DNA of 64,000 bases, taken from contig CALWGC010000019.1 in NCBI GenBank assembly GCA_944378105.1, positions 1 through 64,000 of the forward strand. Direction: 5' to 3'. A program made the position numbers and the translations under genes. This stretch comes from an uncultured Clostridia bacterium (GTDB taxonomy: Bacteria > Bacillota > Clostridia > Lachnospirales > Anaerotignaceae). Each line of letters starts with the position of its first letter. Within the stretch, counting starts at the first letter, position 1. The notes beneath the pieces are model-generated. The model saw only the letters and a program-made list of their open reading frames with translations, did no database searches and had not been told where the DNA came from. Below, piece after piece: positions 53,137-60,883 of this stretch.

Positions 53137-54306
53137 ATGAACGACTGCTTTGATCGCGTGGTGGACCGGAGCAATAATTTTGCGGCTAAAGTGGAAGAAA
53201 GTGTGCTGCATTATGGCACCAACGACTTGATTCCCCTTTGGATTGCCGATATGGATTTTCCAACGGCAAAACCCATTACCGACGCCATCATCCGTCGGGC
53301 CCAGCAAGGTATTTATGGCTATACCTACCGGCCGGATGCTTATTTTGAAACCATTGCCGCTTGGCAAAAAAGAAGAAACGGTTGGCAGGCCGACCCGGCA
53401 AAAATGGCTTTTGCGCCGGGGGTGATTCCAGGGATGCGGCTTTATTTACAGCTGTTTACCAATCCCGAGGATAAATGTATCATTCAACAGCCGGTGTATC
53501 ATCCCTTTGCCGATATTTTGCAAAACACCGGCCGAACCATGTTGGTAAATCCTTTGAAAGAGGAAAACGGATATTATACCATGGATTTGGAAGACTTGGA
53601 AGAGAAGGCAAAAGAGGGAGCAAAGTATTTGATTTTGTGTAATCCCCATAACCCAGTGGGACGGAGCTGGAAAAAAGAAGAGCTGGAACAGGTGGCCGAC
53701 CTTTGTCTGCGCTATGGCATCGAAGTGCTCTCCGACGAAATCCATGGCGATTTGATGCTCTTTGGGCATCGCCATACGCCTTTTGCTTCTCTAAGCGAGG
53801 AGGTGGCAAAAATCACCACCACATTCACAGCTCCAAGCAAGACATTCAACCTGGCGGGGTTACAATCCTCCACCATTCACTTTGCCGACGAAGCAAAGAA
53901 AGAGCGGTATATCAAAACCTTAAAGGAAATGGACATTGCCCGCAACAACTGCTTTAGTTTGGTGGCCACCATGGCGGCCTATGAAGAAGGCGAAGGGTGG
54001 TTAGAAGAACTGAAAACCTATTTGGAAGGCAATATGAATGACTTGGAACAATTTTTCCAACAAGAATTGCCACAGGTGAAGTTTTTGAAACCGGAATGCA
54101 CGTATCTGGCCTGGCTCAATTTTAACGGACTGGGGTATTCGGCCGATGAAGTGAAACGGCGGTTGGTGGAAAAGGCCAAAGTGGGCTTAAGTGATGGGCG
54201 CGAGTTTGGGTTTGACGGCGAAGGATATTTTCGCTTGAATGCGGCAACACCAAGGGTGATTTTAGAGCGTGCTTGTGCACAAATCAAAGAGGCTATGACA
54301 ATGTGA
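53137..54306 (+). CDS. patB: MalY/PatB-family aminotransferase, probable cystathionine/cysteine-conjugate beta-lyase
   Basis: Fold-type I PLP enzyme, 389 aa. The MalY/PatB opening is clear (VDRSNNFAAKVEESVLHYGT, then IPLWIADMDFPTAKPI). GIYGYTYRPDAYFETIAAWQ, NPHNPVGRSW and SDEIHGDLML follow, and the PLP lysine is in TAPSKTFNLAGLQSS. Family members cleave C-S bonds in cystathionine or other cysteine S-conjugates, giving pyruvate, ammonia and a thiol. AGGAGG is at 53123-53128 and the sigma-54 promoter at 53085. It heads an operon with an antiporter and an M20 amidohydrolase. Confidence 0.92.
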   Translation: MNDCFDRVVDRSNNFAAKVEESVLHYGTNDLIPLWIADMDFPTAKPITDAIIRRAQQGIYGYTYRPDAYFETIAAWQKRRNGWQADPAKMAFAPGVIPGMRLYLQLFTNPEDKCIIQQPVYHPFADILQNTGRTMLVNPLKEENGYYTMDLEDLEEKAKEGAKYLILCNPHNPVGRSWKKEELEQVADLCLRYGIEVLSDEIHGDLMLFGHRHTPFASLSEEVAKITTTFTAPSKTFNLAGLQSSTIHFADEAKKERYIKTLKEMDIARNNCFSLVATMAAYEEGEGWLEELKTYLEGNMNDLEQFFQQELPQVKFLKPECTYLAWLNFNGLGYSADEVKRRLVEKAKVGLSDGREFGFDGEGYFRLNAATPRVILERACAQIKEAMTM

Positions 54307-54339
54307 TGATGGGAAACGAATAACAGAGGGGGTTTTTGT

Positions 54340-55695
54340 ATGGAACAAGGAAAGAAGCAGCCACAAGAACAAAAAACCTATGGATTTTGGGCGTTTATTC
54401 CAATTTTAGTCTTTTTATTGGTCTATATCGGCGGCGGGTTGATTTTTTCAGTCCTGGGGTTTGAATCTCCGTTTAAACAAATTCCAAGAGAAACATCGTT
54501 ACTGATTGGTGTTTTGGCGGCTTTATTTATGAGCCGTAAGATGAACATCGACGACAAGATTGAAATGATTTCCAAACATGCCGGACAGCCAGGTGTCATG
54601 ACCATGGTGCTGATCTTTTTGGTGGCCGGGGCTTTTTCTGGCGTTTGTACGGCAACGGGCGGGGCAGAATCGGTGGTTAATATTGGTTTGACCTACATTC
54701 CAAAACATTTTATGGTTTCTGGTATTTTTATTGTTTCGGCCTTCCTTTCTACGGCCATGGGTACCTCCACAGGTACGACGGTGGCCCTGGCGCCCATTGC
54801 AGTGGCCGTTTCTCAAGCAGCCGGTATCTCTCCGGCCGTGGCCTTGGCTGCCATGACAGGTGGTGCTATTTTTGGCGATAACCTTTCGTTTATTTCCGAT
54901 ACAACCATTGCCGCAACCAAGGGCGTTGGGGCAGAGATGAAAGACAAGTTTAAAATGAACTTATTGATTGCCATTCCGGCAGCCATTATTGCCATCATTT
55001 TGTATTCTCGCGTACCCATCAGCGCCGATACGGTGGGCGAAATTGGGCCTTACAACATGATTCATCTGTTGCCTTATTTGGTGGTTATTGGCACGGCTTT
55101 GACGGGTATGAATGTATTGGTGGTACTGTTTTTGGGTATTGCCACAGCCGGAGTCATTGGTTTGGTGCTGGGCACGGTGGATATACTTGGTATTTTGCAG
55201 GCAGCAGGCTCCGGTATGAACGGCATGGTTTCCATCTCCATCGCTTGTATTTTGATTCGTGGTTTGGTTGGTGTCAGCCAGGAATTGGGCGGCATTGATT
55301 GGTTGGTGGCCACCATCATCAAACGAGCCAAAACAAGAAAAGGCGCCGAATACAGCATTGGCGCTTTGGCAGGGCTGCTTTCCTTGGCCATGGCCAATAA
55401 TACCCTTTCCATTTTGATTTCGGCACCTTTGGCAAAAGAAATCGGCGATTCCTTCCATATTGCACCAAAACGGATGGCCAGCTTGTTGGATATTTCCGCT
55501 TGCGTGTTTTTGGCCTTTGCACCACACACCGGCAGCATGGTTTTGATGACGGGCTTAGCGGAATGCTCCCCAATCCATATCATCAGCGGCGCTTATTATA
55601 CCATTGCATTGGGTATTTGCACCATCATCACCATCCAATTTGGTTTGATGCGGACAAAAGAAGAAAAAGAATACGACGCCAAACAAAAGGCATAA
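54340..55695 (+). CDS. NhaC-family Na+/H+ antiporter-like transporter
   Basis: A 451-residue membrane protein with about 11-12 segments. Family features include GAFSGVCTATGGAESVVNIG, FLSTAMGTSTGTTVALAPIA, TGGAIFGDNLSFISDTTIAA and AMANNTLSILISAPLAKEIG. NhaC members exchange Na+ for H+ or, like MleN, malate-2H+/Na+-lactate. Inside a catabolic operon a solute-exchange role (substrate in, product out) is as likely as pH control. It is 33 bp after the C-S lyase gene. Confidence 0.9.
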   Translation: MEQGKKQPQEQKTYGFWAFIPILVFLLVYIGGGLIFSVLGFESPFKQIPRETSLLIGVLAALFMSRKMNIDDKIEMISKHAGQPGVMTMVLIFLVAGAFSGVCTATGGAESVVNIGLTYIPKHFMVSGIFIVSAFLSTAMGTSTGTTVALAPIAVAVSQAAGISPAVALAAMTGGAIFGDNLSFISDTTIAATKGVGAEMKDKFKMNLLIAIPAAIIAIILYSRVPISADTVGEIGPYNMIHLLPYLVVIGTALTGMNVLVVLFLGIATAGVIGLVLGTVDILGILQAAGSGMNGMVSISIACILIRGLVGVSQELGGIDWLVATIIKRAKTRKGAEYSIGALAGLLSLAMANNTLSILISAPLAKEIGDSFHIAPKRMASLLDISACVFLAFAPHTGSMVLMTGLAECSPIHIISGAYYTIALGICTIITIQFGLMRTKEEKEYDAKQKA

Positions 55696-55710
55696 GAAAG
55701 AAGGTAGCTT

Positions 55711-56892
55711 ATGACAGTTTTGGAACAAGCAAAAGCACTGGGGCCTTATATGGCCTCCATTCGAGAAACCATCCATGCCTATCCGGAATTGGGCAATGAA
55801 GAGCACCAGACGGCCGGCGTCATTGCGCGGGAGTTAAAACGGCTGGGGATTGGCTATCAAACAGGCGTAGCCAATACCGGCGTTGTGGGGCTTTTAAAAG
55901 GCGAGAAGGAAGGGGAAGAAAAGACCATCCTGCTGCGGGCCGACATTGACGCTTTGCCCATTCAAGAGCAAAATGACTTGCCCTTTGCCTCTCAAAATGC
56001 AGGAAAAATGCATGCCTGTGGCCATGATGTGCACACGGCCATGCTGCTGGGAGCAGCGGAAATTTTGGCCTCCCGCAAAGATTTGTTTAGCGGCAATGTG
56101 AAGTTTTGTTTCCAGCCGGCAGAAGAAGCGCCGGAAGGCGGGGCAGAGCTGATGGTAAAAGAAGGGGTGTTGGAAAATCCGAAGGTGGATTTTGCCATGG
56201 GGCTTCATGTAAACCCCACCTTCCCCATTGGTCAGTGCGCCGTGACGGAAGGACCGGTGACGGCCTGTCCAGACTTTTTTACCATTGAGTTTTTGGGCAA
56301 AGGCGGCCATGGCTCCCTGCCCCATTTGGCTAAAGATCCCATTGCACCTTTGGCCCAGTTTGTAACCCAGCTGCCCCAGGTGCGTACCAAGATCAACGCG
56401 CAGCATCCTTGTGTGATCCAGCTTTGCTCCTTCCATGGGGGCACAGCTCCGGCGGTGATTCCCGATTGCTGTAAGGGGGAAGGCACGGTGCGGGTGTTCC
56501 AGAAAGAAGATAGTTTTCAGGCGGAAGCAGAACTGAAACAACTGGCGGAGGCCATTGCCCAGGCCTATGGCGTTACCTGCCGTTTCCATTACCGCAGACG
56601 TTGTTTTTCGGTGGTCAATGATCCTGCTTTTGCAGCACGGGTGCGGCAAAGCACGGCAGACATTTTTGAACAGGGATTTCGGGAACATCGCGACATGGGC
56701 GGAGACGACTTCTGCTTTTTCAGCGACAAAGTTCCATCCATCTATATGCCCATCGGTAGTTACGATGGCACAGAAAAAACGGCCTATCCACTGCATCATC
56801 CCCAATTTAACATTGGCTATGGCGTCTTAGAAAAAGGCGCAGCGGCGTTAGCCCAATGTGCGTTGGACTTTTTAAGCGGTGTTTGGCAATAA
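55711..56892 (+). CDS. M20D-family amidohydrolase (N-acyl amino acid deacylase type)
   Basis: A 393-residue di-metal hydrolase of the IAA-amino-acid hydrolase/hippurate hydrolase group. Metal ligands are visible in ADIDALPIQE, MHACGHDVHTAMLLGAAEIL, the EE pair in FQPAEEAPEGG, and the late HHPQFN. A dimerisation domain sits in the middle. Such enzymes cleave amide bonds in N-acyl amino acids; with the adjacent C-S lyase it could first deacylate an N-acyl-S-conjugated cysteine. It starts 15 bp after the antiporter stop. A terminator follows. Confidence 0.93.
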   Translation: MTVLEQAKALGPYMASIRETIHAYPELGNEEHQTAGVIARELKRLGIGYQTGVANTGVVGLLKGEKEGEEKTILLRADIDALPIQEQNDLPFASQNAGKMHACGHDVHTAMLLGAAEILASRKDLFSGNVKFCFQPAEEAPEGGAELMVKEGVLENPKVDFAMGLHVNPTFPIGQCAVTEGPVTACPDFFTIEFLGKGGHGSLPHLAKDPIAPLAQFVTQLPQVRTKINAQHPCVIQLCSFHGGTAPAVIPDCCKGEGTVRVFQKEDSFQAEAELKQLAEAIAQAYGVTCRFHYRRRCFSVVNDPAFAARVRQSTADIFEQGFREHRDMGGDDFCFFSDKVPSIYMPIGSYDGTEKTAYPLHHPQFNIGYGVLEKGAAALAQCALDFLSGVWQ

Positions 56893-56927
56893 ATTGGGAT
56901 TGGTTTTGTAAGGAAAGAAGAACAAGG

Positions 56928-56960
56928 AAAGAGGACCGGCAAGTGCGTCGGTCCTCTTTT
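56928..56960. terminator. bidirectional terminator between the sigma-54 operon and sigG
   Basis: AGAGGACCG (56930-56938) pairs with CGGTCCTCT (56949-56957), with TTTT on the plus side and a T-rich CTTTCC tract on the minus side. Confidence 0.85.
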
Positions 56961-56972
56961 CTGTGTTTGGGA

Positions 56973-57743
56973 TTACATATATTTTCGCATATGCTGTAAG
57001 GCGCTTTTTTCCAGGCGAGAAACCTGGGCTTGGCTGATGCCAATTTCACTGCTGACTTCCATTTGGGTTTTTCCTTCAAAAAAGCGAAGGTTTAAAATAT
57101 ACCGTTCCCGGTCGTTTAAATGCTTCATGGCTTGGGAGAGGGAAATGTTGGTGACCCATTGTTCGTCTTTATCTTTTTCATCCCGGATTTGATCCATGAG
57201 ATAGAGGGTGTCGCCGCTATCGTGGAACACTGGCTCATAGAGGGAGACGGGGTCTTGAATGGCATCTAAGGCCAGCACCACATCTTCAGGTGCGATGTCC
57301 AGTTCCTTGGCAATTTCTTCTGCCTTTGGCTCGCGGGAGAGCTTGGCAGTCAGGCGCTCTTTGGCTTGCAGGGCCTTATAGGCCGTATCCCGCACGCTGC
57401 GGCTAACGCGGATGGGGTTATTATCCCGTAAATACCGCCGCACTTCCCCGATGATCATGGGGACGGCATAGGTGGAAAATTTCACATCCAATGTGGTATC
57501 GAAATGATTGATGGCTTTGATGAGTCCAATGCAGCCTACTTGAAACAAGTCGTCCATCTGCTCGCCGCGGTTGGCAAAGCGTTGAATGACGCTCAGTACC
57601 AGACGCAAATTGCCATAAATCAGTGTCTGTTTGGCCTCCTCATCGCCCTGTTTGATTTTTTCAAACAAGGAAACTTTTTCCTCCTGGCTTAAAATGGGCA
57701 GCTGTGAGGTATTGACGCCGCAAATCTCCACTTTCTGATACAT
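56973..57743 (-). CDS. sigG: RNA polymerase sporulation sigma factor SigG
   Basis: Late forespore sigma factor, 256 aa. The N-terminal VEICGVNTSQLPILSQEEKV is the SigG hallmark. Region 2 (NLRLVLSVIQRFANRGEQMD, DLFQVGCIGLIKAINHFDTT), region 3 (VSRSVRDTAYKALQAKERLT) and region 4 (GKTQMEVSSEIGISQAQVSR) are complete. It stands alone on the minus strand rather than in the usual spoIIGA-sigE-sigG cluster, but only about 0.9 kb from the spoIIA-sigF operon, and its upstream DNA has a sigma-F-like promoter. GGAGGAGAAAG precedes the ATG. Confidence 0.95.
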   Translation of the reverse strand: MYQKVEICGVNTSQLPILSQEEKVSLFEKIKQGDEEAKQTLIYGNLRLVLSVIQRFANRGEQMDDLFQVGCIGLIKAINHFDTTLDVKFSTYAVPMIIGEVRRYLRDNNPIRVSRSVRDTAYKALQAKERLTAKLSREPKAEEIAKELDIAPEDVVLALDAIQDPVSLYEPVFHDSGDTLYLMDQIRDEKDKDEQWVTNISLSQAMKHLNDRERYILNLRFFEGKTQMEVSSEIGISQAQVSRLEKSALQHMRKYM

Positions 57744-57780
57744 GGCTTTCTCCTCCTTTTTTGGTCTGCGCTTCTAAAAA

Positions 57781-57809
57781 AAGTGTTTCCAGCAAAGGGC
57801 GATTTATAC
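57781..57809 (-). promoter_or_regulatory. sigma-F-like promoter of sigG (minus strand)
   Basis: Minus strand: GTATA (57809-57805), 14 bp, GGAAACACTT (57790-57781), matching the sigma-F consensus GYWTA and GGNRANANTW; the spacer is 14 where 15 is typical. spoIIIG/sigG is known to be sigma-F dependent in Bacillus, which fits. Confidence 0.65.
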
Positions 57810-57858
57810 AGCAGGGAAGGAGCAGGTTTTTGGCTGTTTTGGAAAAAAATGTATTTCT

Positions 57859-57888
57859 TTGACTTTTTGGCCGTCTTTGCAGTATAAT
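57859..57888 (+). promoter_or_regulatory. promoter of the isochorismatase-family gene
   Basis: TTGACT (57859-57864), 18 bp spacer, TATAAT (57883-57888). Confidence 0.85.
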
Positions 57889-57924
57889 GAACACAGACGA
57901 ACATGGAGAAAGGATGTGGACTTT

Positions 57925-58467
57925 ATGCGGATTCGTCCAGAAGAAGCCATTGCCATTGTGGTGGATTATCAAGAAAAATTGATCCCTGTCATTCATGAAC
58001 AGGAAACGGTGGTACAGCATACCAAAATACTGTTGGAAGGGTTAAAGGAATTGGAAGTGCCCATGATTATCAGCCAGCAGTATACCAAAGGGCTGGGTGA
58101 GACCATTGCGCCCATCCGAGAAGTGGTGGGAGAGGAAAAGGCCTTTGAAAAAACCACCTTTAGCCTTTGGCAGACCGAAGACATTCGCCGGGCCATCACG
58201 GAAACGGGACGGAAGAAAGTGATTTTGTGTGGCGTGGAAGCGCATATTTGTGTGCTGCAAACGGCCATTGATTTATTGGCAGAAGAATACCAGGTGTATT
58301 TGGTGCAAGACTGCATTGGTTCCAGAAAACCAAACGACAAAAAGTTTGCCTGCAAACGGGCGATGCAGGAAGGCGCTTTTTTGACCACCTACGAAGCCAT
58401 GTTATATGAGCTGACCATAGGCGCCAAAAACCCGCACTTCAAAGCCATTTCCAAACTGACCAAATAA
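57925..58467 (+). CDS. isochorismatase-family hydrolase
   Basis: A 180-residue cysteine hydrolase with the DYQEKLIPVIHE opening (catalytic Asp), K in the middle (EKTTFSLWQTED) and the nucleophile in CGVEAHICVLQTAIDLLAEE; this is the nicotinamidase/isochorismatase fold. The members closest in length act on small amides or unknown substrates, and true isochorismatases are longer, so the substrate is left open. ATG 57925 follows AAAGGAT; the frame start at 57859 is inside the promoter. Divergent from sigG. Confidence 0.9.
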   Translation: MRIRPEEAIAIVVDYQEKLIPVIHEQETVVQHTKILLEGLKELEVPMIISQQYTKGLGETIAPIREVVGEEKAFEKTTFSLWQTEDIRRAITETGRKKVILCGVEAHICVLQTAIDLLAEEYQVYLVQDCIGSRKPNDKKFACKRAMQEGAFLTTYEAMLYELTIGAKNPHFKAISKLTK

Positions 58468-58476
58468 AGGTGTTTG

Positions 58477-58515
58477 ATACCGCAAGCCGAAAAAACGGGT
58501 TTGCGGTATTTTTTT
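58477..58515 (+). terminator. intrinsic terminator after the isochorismatase-family gene
   Basis: ATACCGCAA-CCG pairs with CGG-TTTGCGGTAT, then T7. Confidence 0.93.
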
Positions 58516-58539
58516 GTCTTTTTTTAATGGAAAAATATG

Positions 58540-58566
58540 GAAGGAAATAAGAGGACAAGGGCGAAC
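58540..58566 (+). promoter_or_regulatory. sigma-H-like promoter of the spoIIA operon
   Basis: GAAGGAAAT (58540-58548) matches the sigma-H -35 RWAGGAXXT fully; 13 bp later CGAAC (58562-58566) is one base from HGAAT. The spoIIA operon is sigma-H driven in Bacillus. Confidence 0.55.
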
Positions 58567-58603
58567 AAGAAAGGTAGAGATTTCCATGCAAAGGAGGACA
58601 ATC

Positions 58604-58939
58604 ATGGACTGGAATTGTAACGTGGAAGGAAACCGTCTGCTGGTATCCATCCGGGGTGAAATTGATCATCACACGGTGCAAGCGTTGAAGGCAGAGGTGG
58701 ATCAGTTGTGCCAAAGGCACAGAATCAAACACATTATTTTGGATTTTGAAGGCGTGGATTTTATGGATAGCGCCGGGATTGGATTATTGATTGGGCGATA
58801 CCGGTATACGGCGGCCCAGGGGGGATTGACGGTGGCGGCCTGTGTGGGAAAGAGCCTGCGGCGGATTTTTGCCCTTTCGGGCCTGGGAAGATTGATTCCC
58901 GTTTATACGACAGTGGAAGAAGCCAAACAAAGTATTTAG
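58604..58939 (+). CDS. spoIIAA: anti-sigma F factor antagonist SpoIIAA
   Basis: STAS-domain protein of 111 aa that, when dephosphorylated, binds SpoIIAB and frees sigma F in the forespore. The phosphorylated serine is in VDFMDSAGIGLLIGRY. ATG 58604 follows AAAGGAGG; the frame opens upstream at 58514 but that DNA holds the promoter. spoIIAB follows after 10 bp. Confidence 0.96.
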   Translation: MDWNCNVEGNRLLVSIRGEIDHHTVQALKAEVDQLCQRHRIKHIILDFEGVDFMDSAGIGLLIGRYRYTAAQGGLTVAACVGKSLRRIFALSGLGRLIPVYTTVEEAKQSI

Positions 58940-58949
58940 GAGGAACAAC

Positions 58950-59405
58950 ATGGATAACGAAATGACGCTCATTTTTCCAAGCAAGGGCCCCAATGTGGCA
59001 TTTGCCCGGACGGCGGTGGTGGCCTTTTTGCTGCCCTTGGACCCGACGGTGCTGGAGTTAAACGATATCAGAACGGCTGTCTCGGAGGCGGTGACCAATG
59101 CCATCATCCACGGCTACGGCAATAAAACAGGGACCATCACACTGCGCTGCACCCTGCGGGAAAGACGGATTGTGATTACCGTTTCCGACACGGGGGCGGG
59201 GATTAGCGATGTGCAAAAAGCCAGGGAGCCGCTTTTTACCACTCGTCCGGCAGAAGGATGCGGCTTGGGCTTTACGGTGATGGAAAGCTTTATGGATAAG
59301 CTGACGGTGACAAGCCGTGTGGGCGAAGGCACCCAGGTGCGGATGGAAAAGGAACTGACCGGGCAGAGGGAAGAGGAGGAAGAAGGGGAAAGAGACGATG
59401 AATGA
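58950..59405 (+). CDS. spoIIAB: anti-sigma F factor SpoIIAB
   Basis: GHKL-type kinase/anti-sigma factor, 151 aa, that holds sigma F inactive and phosphorylates SpoIIAA. The ATP-binding N-box (DIRTAVSEAVTNAIIHGYG), G1 box (VSDTGAGISDVQKAREPLFT) and G2 (ECGLGFTVM as GCGLGFTVMESFMD) are intact. It overlaps the sigF start by 8 bp, giving the stoichiometric coupling usual for this operon. AGGAGG precedes ATG 58950. Confidence 0.96.
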   Translation: MDNEMTLIFPSKGPNVAFARTAVVAFLLPLDPTVLELNDIRTAVSEAVTNAIIHGYGNKTGTITLRCTLRERRIVITVSDTGAGISDVQKAREPLFTTRPAEGCGLGFTVMESFMDKLTVTSRVGEGTQVRMEKELTGQREEEEEGERDDE

Positions 59406-60105
59406 TCCGGCCGTTTTCCTGCGGGCCCAGGCGGGGGAAGAGGCAGCGCTGGCACAGTTGGTGGAAGAAAACAGGGGATTGATTTATCAAGCGGTGCGGC
59501 GGTTTTTGGGCCGGGGCGTGGAAGAGGAGGATTTATATCAGTTGGGGGCCATGGGATTGGTCAAAAGCATCAAACAATTTGACATCCACTATGGCGTACA
59601 GTTTTCTACTTATGCAGTGCCGTTGATTTTTGGCGAAATTAGGCGGTTTTTTCGGGATGAGGGCATGATTCATGTGGGCAGGCGATACCGCTCTTTGGCG
59701 GCCAAGGCCAGGCAAAAGGAAGAAGAGTTGAAACAGAAAATGGGAGAAGAGGTGCCCATTTCCCTTTTGGCCAAGGAGATGGGGGTGGAGAAGGAAGAAT
59801 TGGCCCAGGCCCTTTCGGCTTCTCAACAGGTGCTTTGTTTGGATGCGCCGCTTTCGGCCCAAGAAGAAGGCACGCTTTCGGATGTGGTGGCCGATCCAAA
59901 GACGATAAGGCAGCAAGAGCGGCTGGAAATTTCGGAAGGGCTTTCGGCTTTATCCAGCCGAGAACAAAAACTCATTGCCCTGCGCTATTTTCAGGACTAT
60001 ACCCAAACGGAGACGGCCAAGGTTTTGGGCGTTTCCCAGGTGCAAGTGTCACGGCTTGAGAAAAAAGCGTTGCGACAGTTGCGGGAAAAAATGAAAGAGA
60101 CTTAA
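59398..60105 (+). CDS. sigF: RNA polymerase sporulation sigma factor SigF
   Basis: First forespore-specific sigma factor, 235 aa. Region 2 (NRGLIYQAVRRFLGRGVEEE, DLYQLGAMGLVKSIKQFDIH), region 3 (VGRRYRSLAAKARQKEEELK) and region 4 (YTQTETAKVLGVSQVQVSRL) are complete. It is the third gene of spoIIA and overlaps spoIIAB. The sigma-F-like site upstream of sigG at 57781-57809 is a likely target. Confidence 0.96.
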   Translation: MNDPAVFLRAQAGEEAALAQLVEENRGLIYQAVRRFLGRGVEEEDLYQLGAMGLVKSIKQFDIHYGVQFSTYAVPLIFGEIRRFFRDEGMIHVGRRYRSLAAKARQKEEELKQKMGEEVPISLLAKEMGVEKEELAQALSASQQVLCLDAPLSAQEEGTLSDVVADPKTIRQQERLEISEGLSALSSREQKLIALRYFQDYTQTETAKVLGVSQVQVSRLEKKALRQLREKMKET

Positions 60106-60196
60106 GAAAATTTTTGTTTCGTAAAACACAATTCTGTGCTATAATAAGACACAATGGAAAGAAATTGTAGTTTCAGAAAGGATTGTGTGGAAAACT

Positions 60197-60808
60197 ATGG
60201 GTTATAAGAACAACGTTTCCGTGCGTGTTTGCGGCAAGACGATGACTTTGACCGGCAATGAATCGGTGGAATATATGACAAAAGTCGCAAACTACATCGA
60301 AGAAAAAGCGGAAGAAATTCGCCGCAGCGATAGCTCCCGCACCTTAAACCCCAACTTGATTTCTGTGCTCACTTCCTTGAATATTGCCGACGATTATTTC
60401 AAAATGAAGGAAAAAAGAGATGCCTTGGAGCAACAGTTGGCCAAGCTGAAGGAAGAAACACAGGCTTTGGGCAGCTCTCCGGAGGAATTGGAGCAGAAAA
60501 ACAAAATGCTCTCGTTAGAAGAAGAAAAATTGGAAGTGGAAAACCGGTCTTTGCTGCAACAATTGGAAGAGGCCAAGGCTTCTTTGGCCCGTCTGCAAGA
60601 AGAAAAGATGGTCTTGCAGGCCCAGTTGAAAGAAAAAAATCACAAGATTGGATTGCTGGAAGAAGATTTGAAAGATAAAATCGCAAAAATCAATCACATC
60701 AAAACGGTGGAGCACAAGCGGATGCTGGCCAGAGCTGCGCGGGCGGAGGAAGCGCAGCGGCCTATGGATGCAGAGGCAGACGCCCAGGCAAAACCGATGG
60801 AAGGATAA
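60197..60808 (+). CDS. zapA: cell division protein ZapA with long coiled-coil extension
   Basis: FtsZ-ring-associated protein. Residues 1 to about 90 match ZapA (NNVSVRVCGKTMTLTGNESV, EYMTKVANYIEEKAEEIRRS, ISVLTSLNIADDYFK). The rest is a Glu/Lys/Leu-rich coiled coil to 203 aa, roughly twice the length of E. coli or Bacillus ZapA. Such long forms occur in Clostridia. ATG 60197 is taken; AAAGGA lies 14 nt upstream, and GTG 60185 is an alternative with poor spacing. TATAAT at 60140-60145 is its likely -10. The U32 protease follows. Confidence 0.9.
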   Translation: MGYKNNVSVRVCGKTMTLTGNESVEYMTKVANYIEEKAEEIRRSDSSRTLNPNLISVLTSLNIADDYFKMKEKRDALEQQLAKLKEETQALGSSPEELEQKNKMLSLEEEKLEVENRSLLQQLEEAKASLARLQEEKMVLQAQLKEKNHKIGLLEEDLKDKIAKINHIKTVEHKRMLARAARAEEAQRPMDAEADAQAKPMEG

Positions 60809-60817
60809 AGAGGAGAG

Positions 60818-60842
60818 GGGAAGTCGGCAAGACTTCCCTTCT
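60818..60842 (+). terminator. hairpin between zapA and the U32 gene, weak terminator
   Basis: GGGAAGTC-GGCAA-GACTTCCC (60818-60838) followed only by TTCTT; termination may be partial. Confidence 0.6.
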
Positions 60843-60883
60843 TAGTGTAAAATTTTGGAATTTTTTAGAGAAAGGGTTTTATC

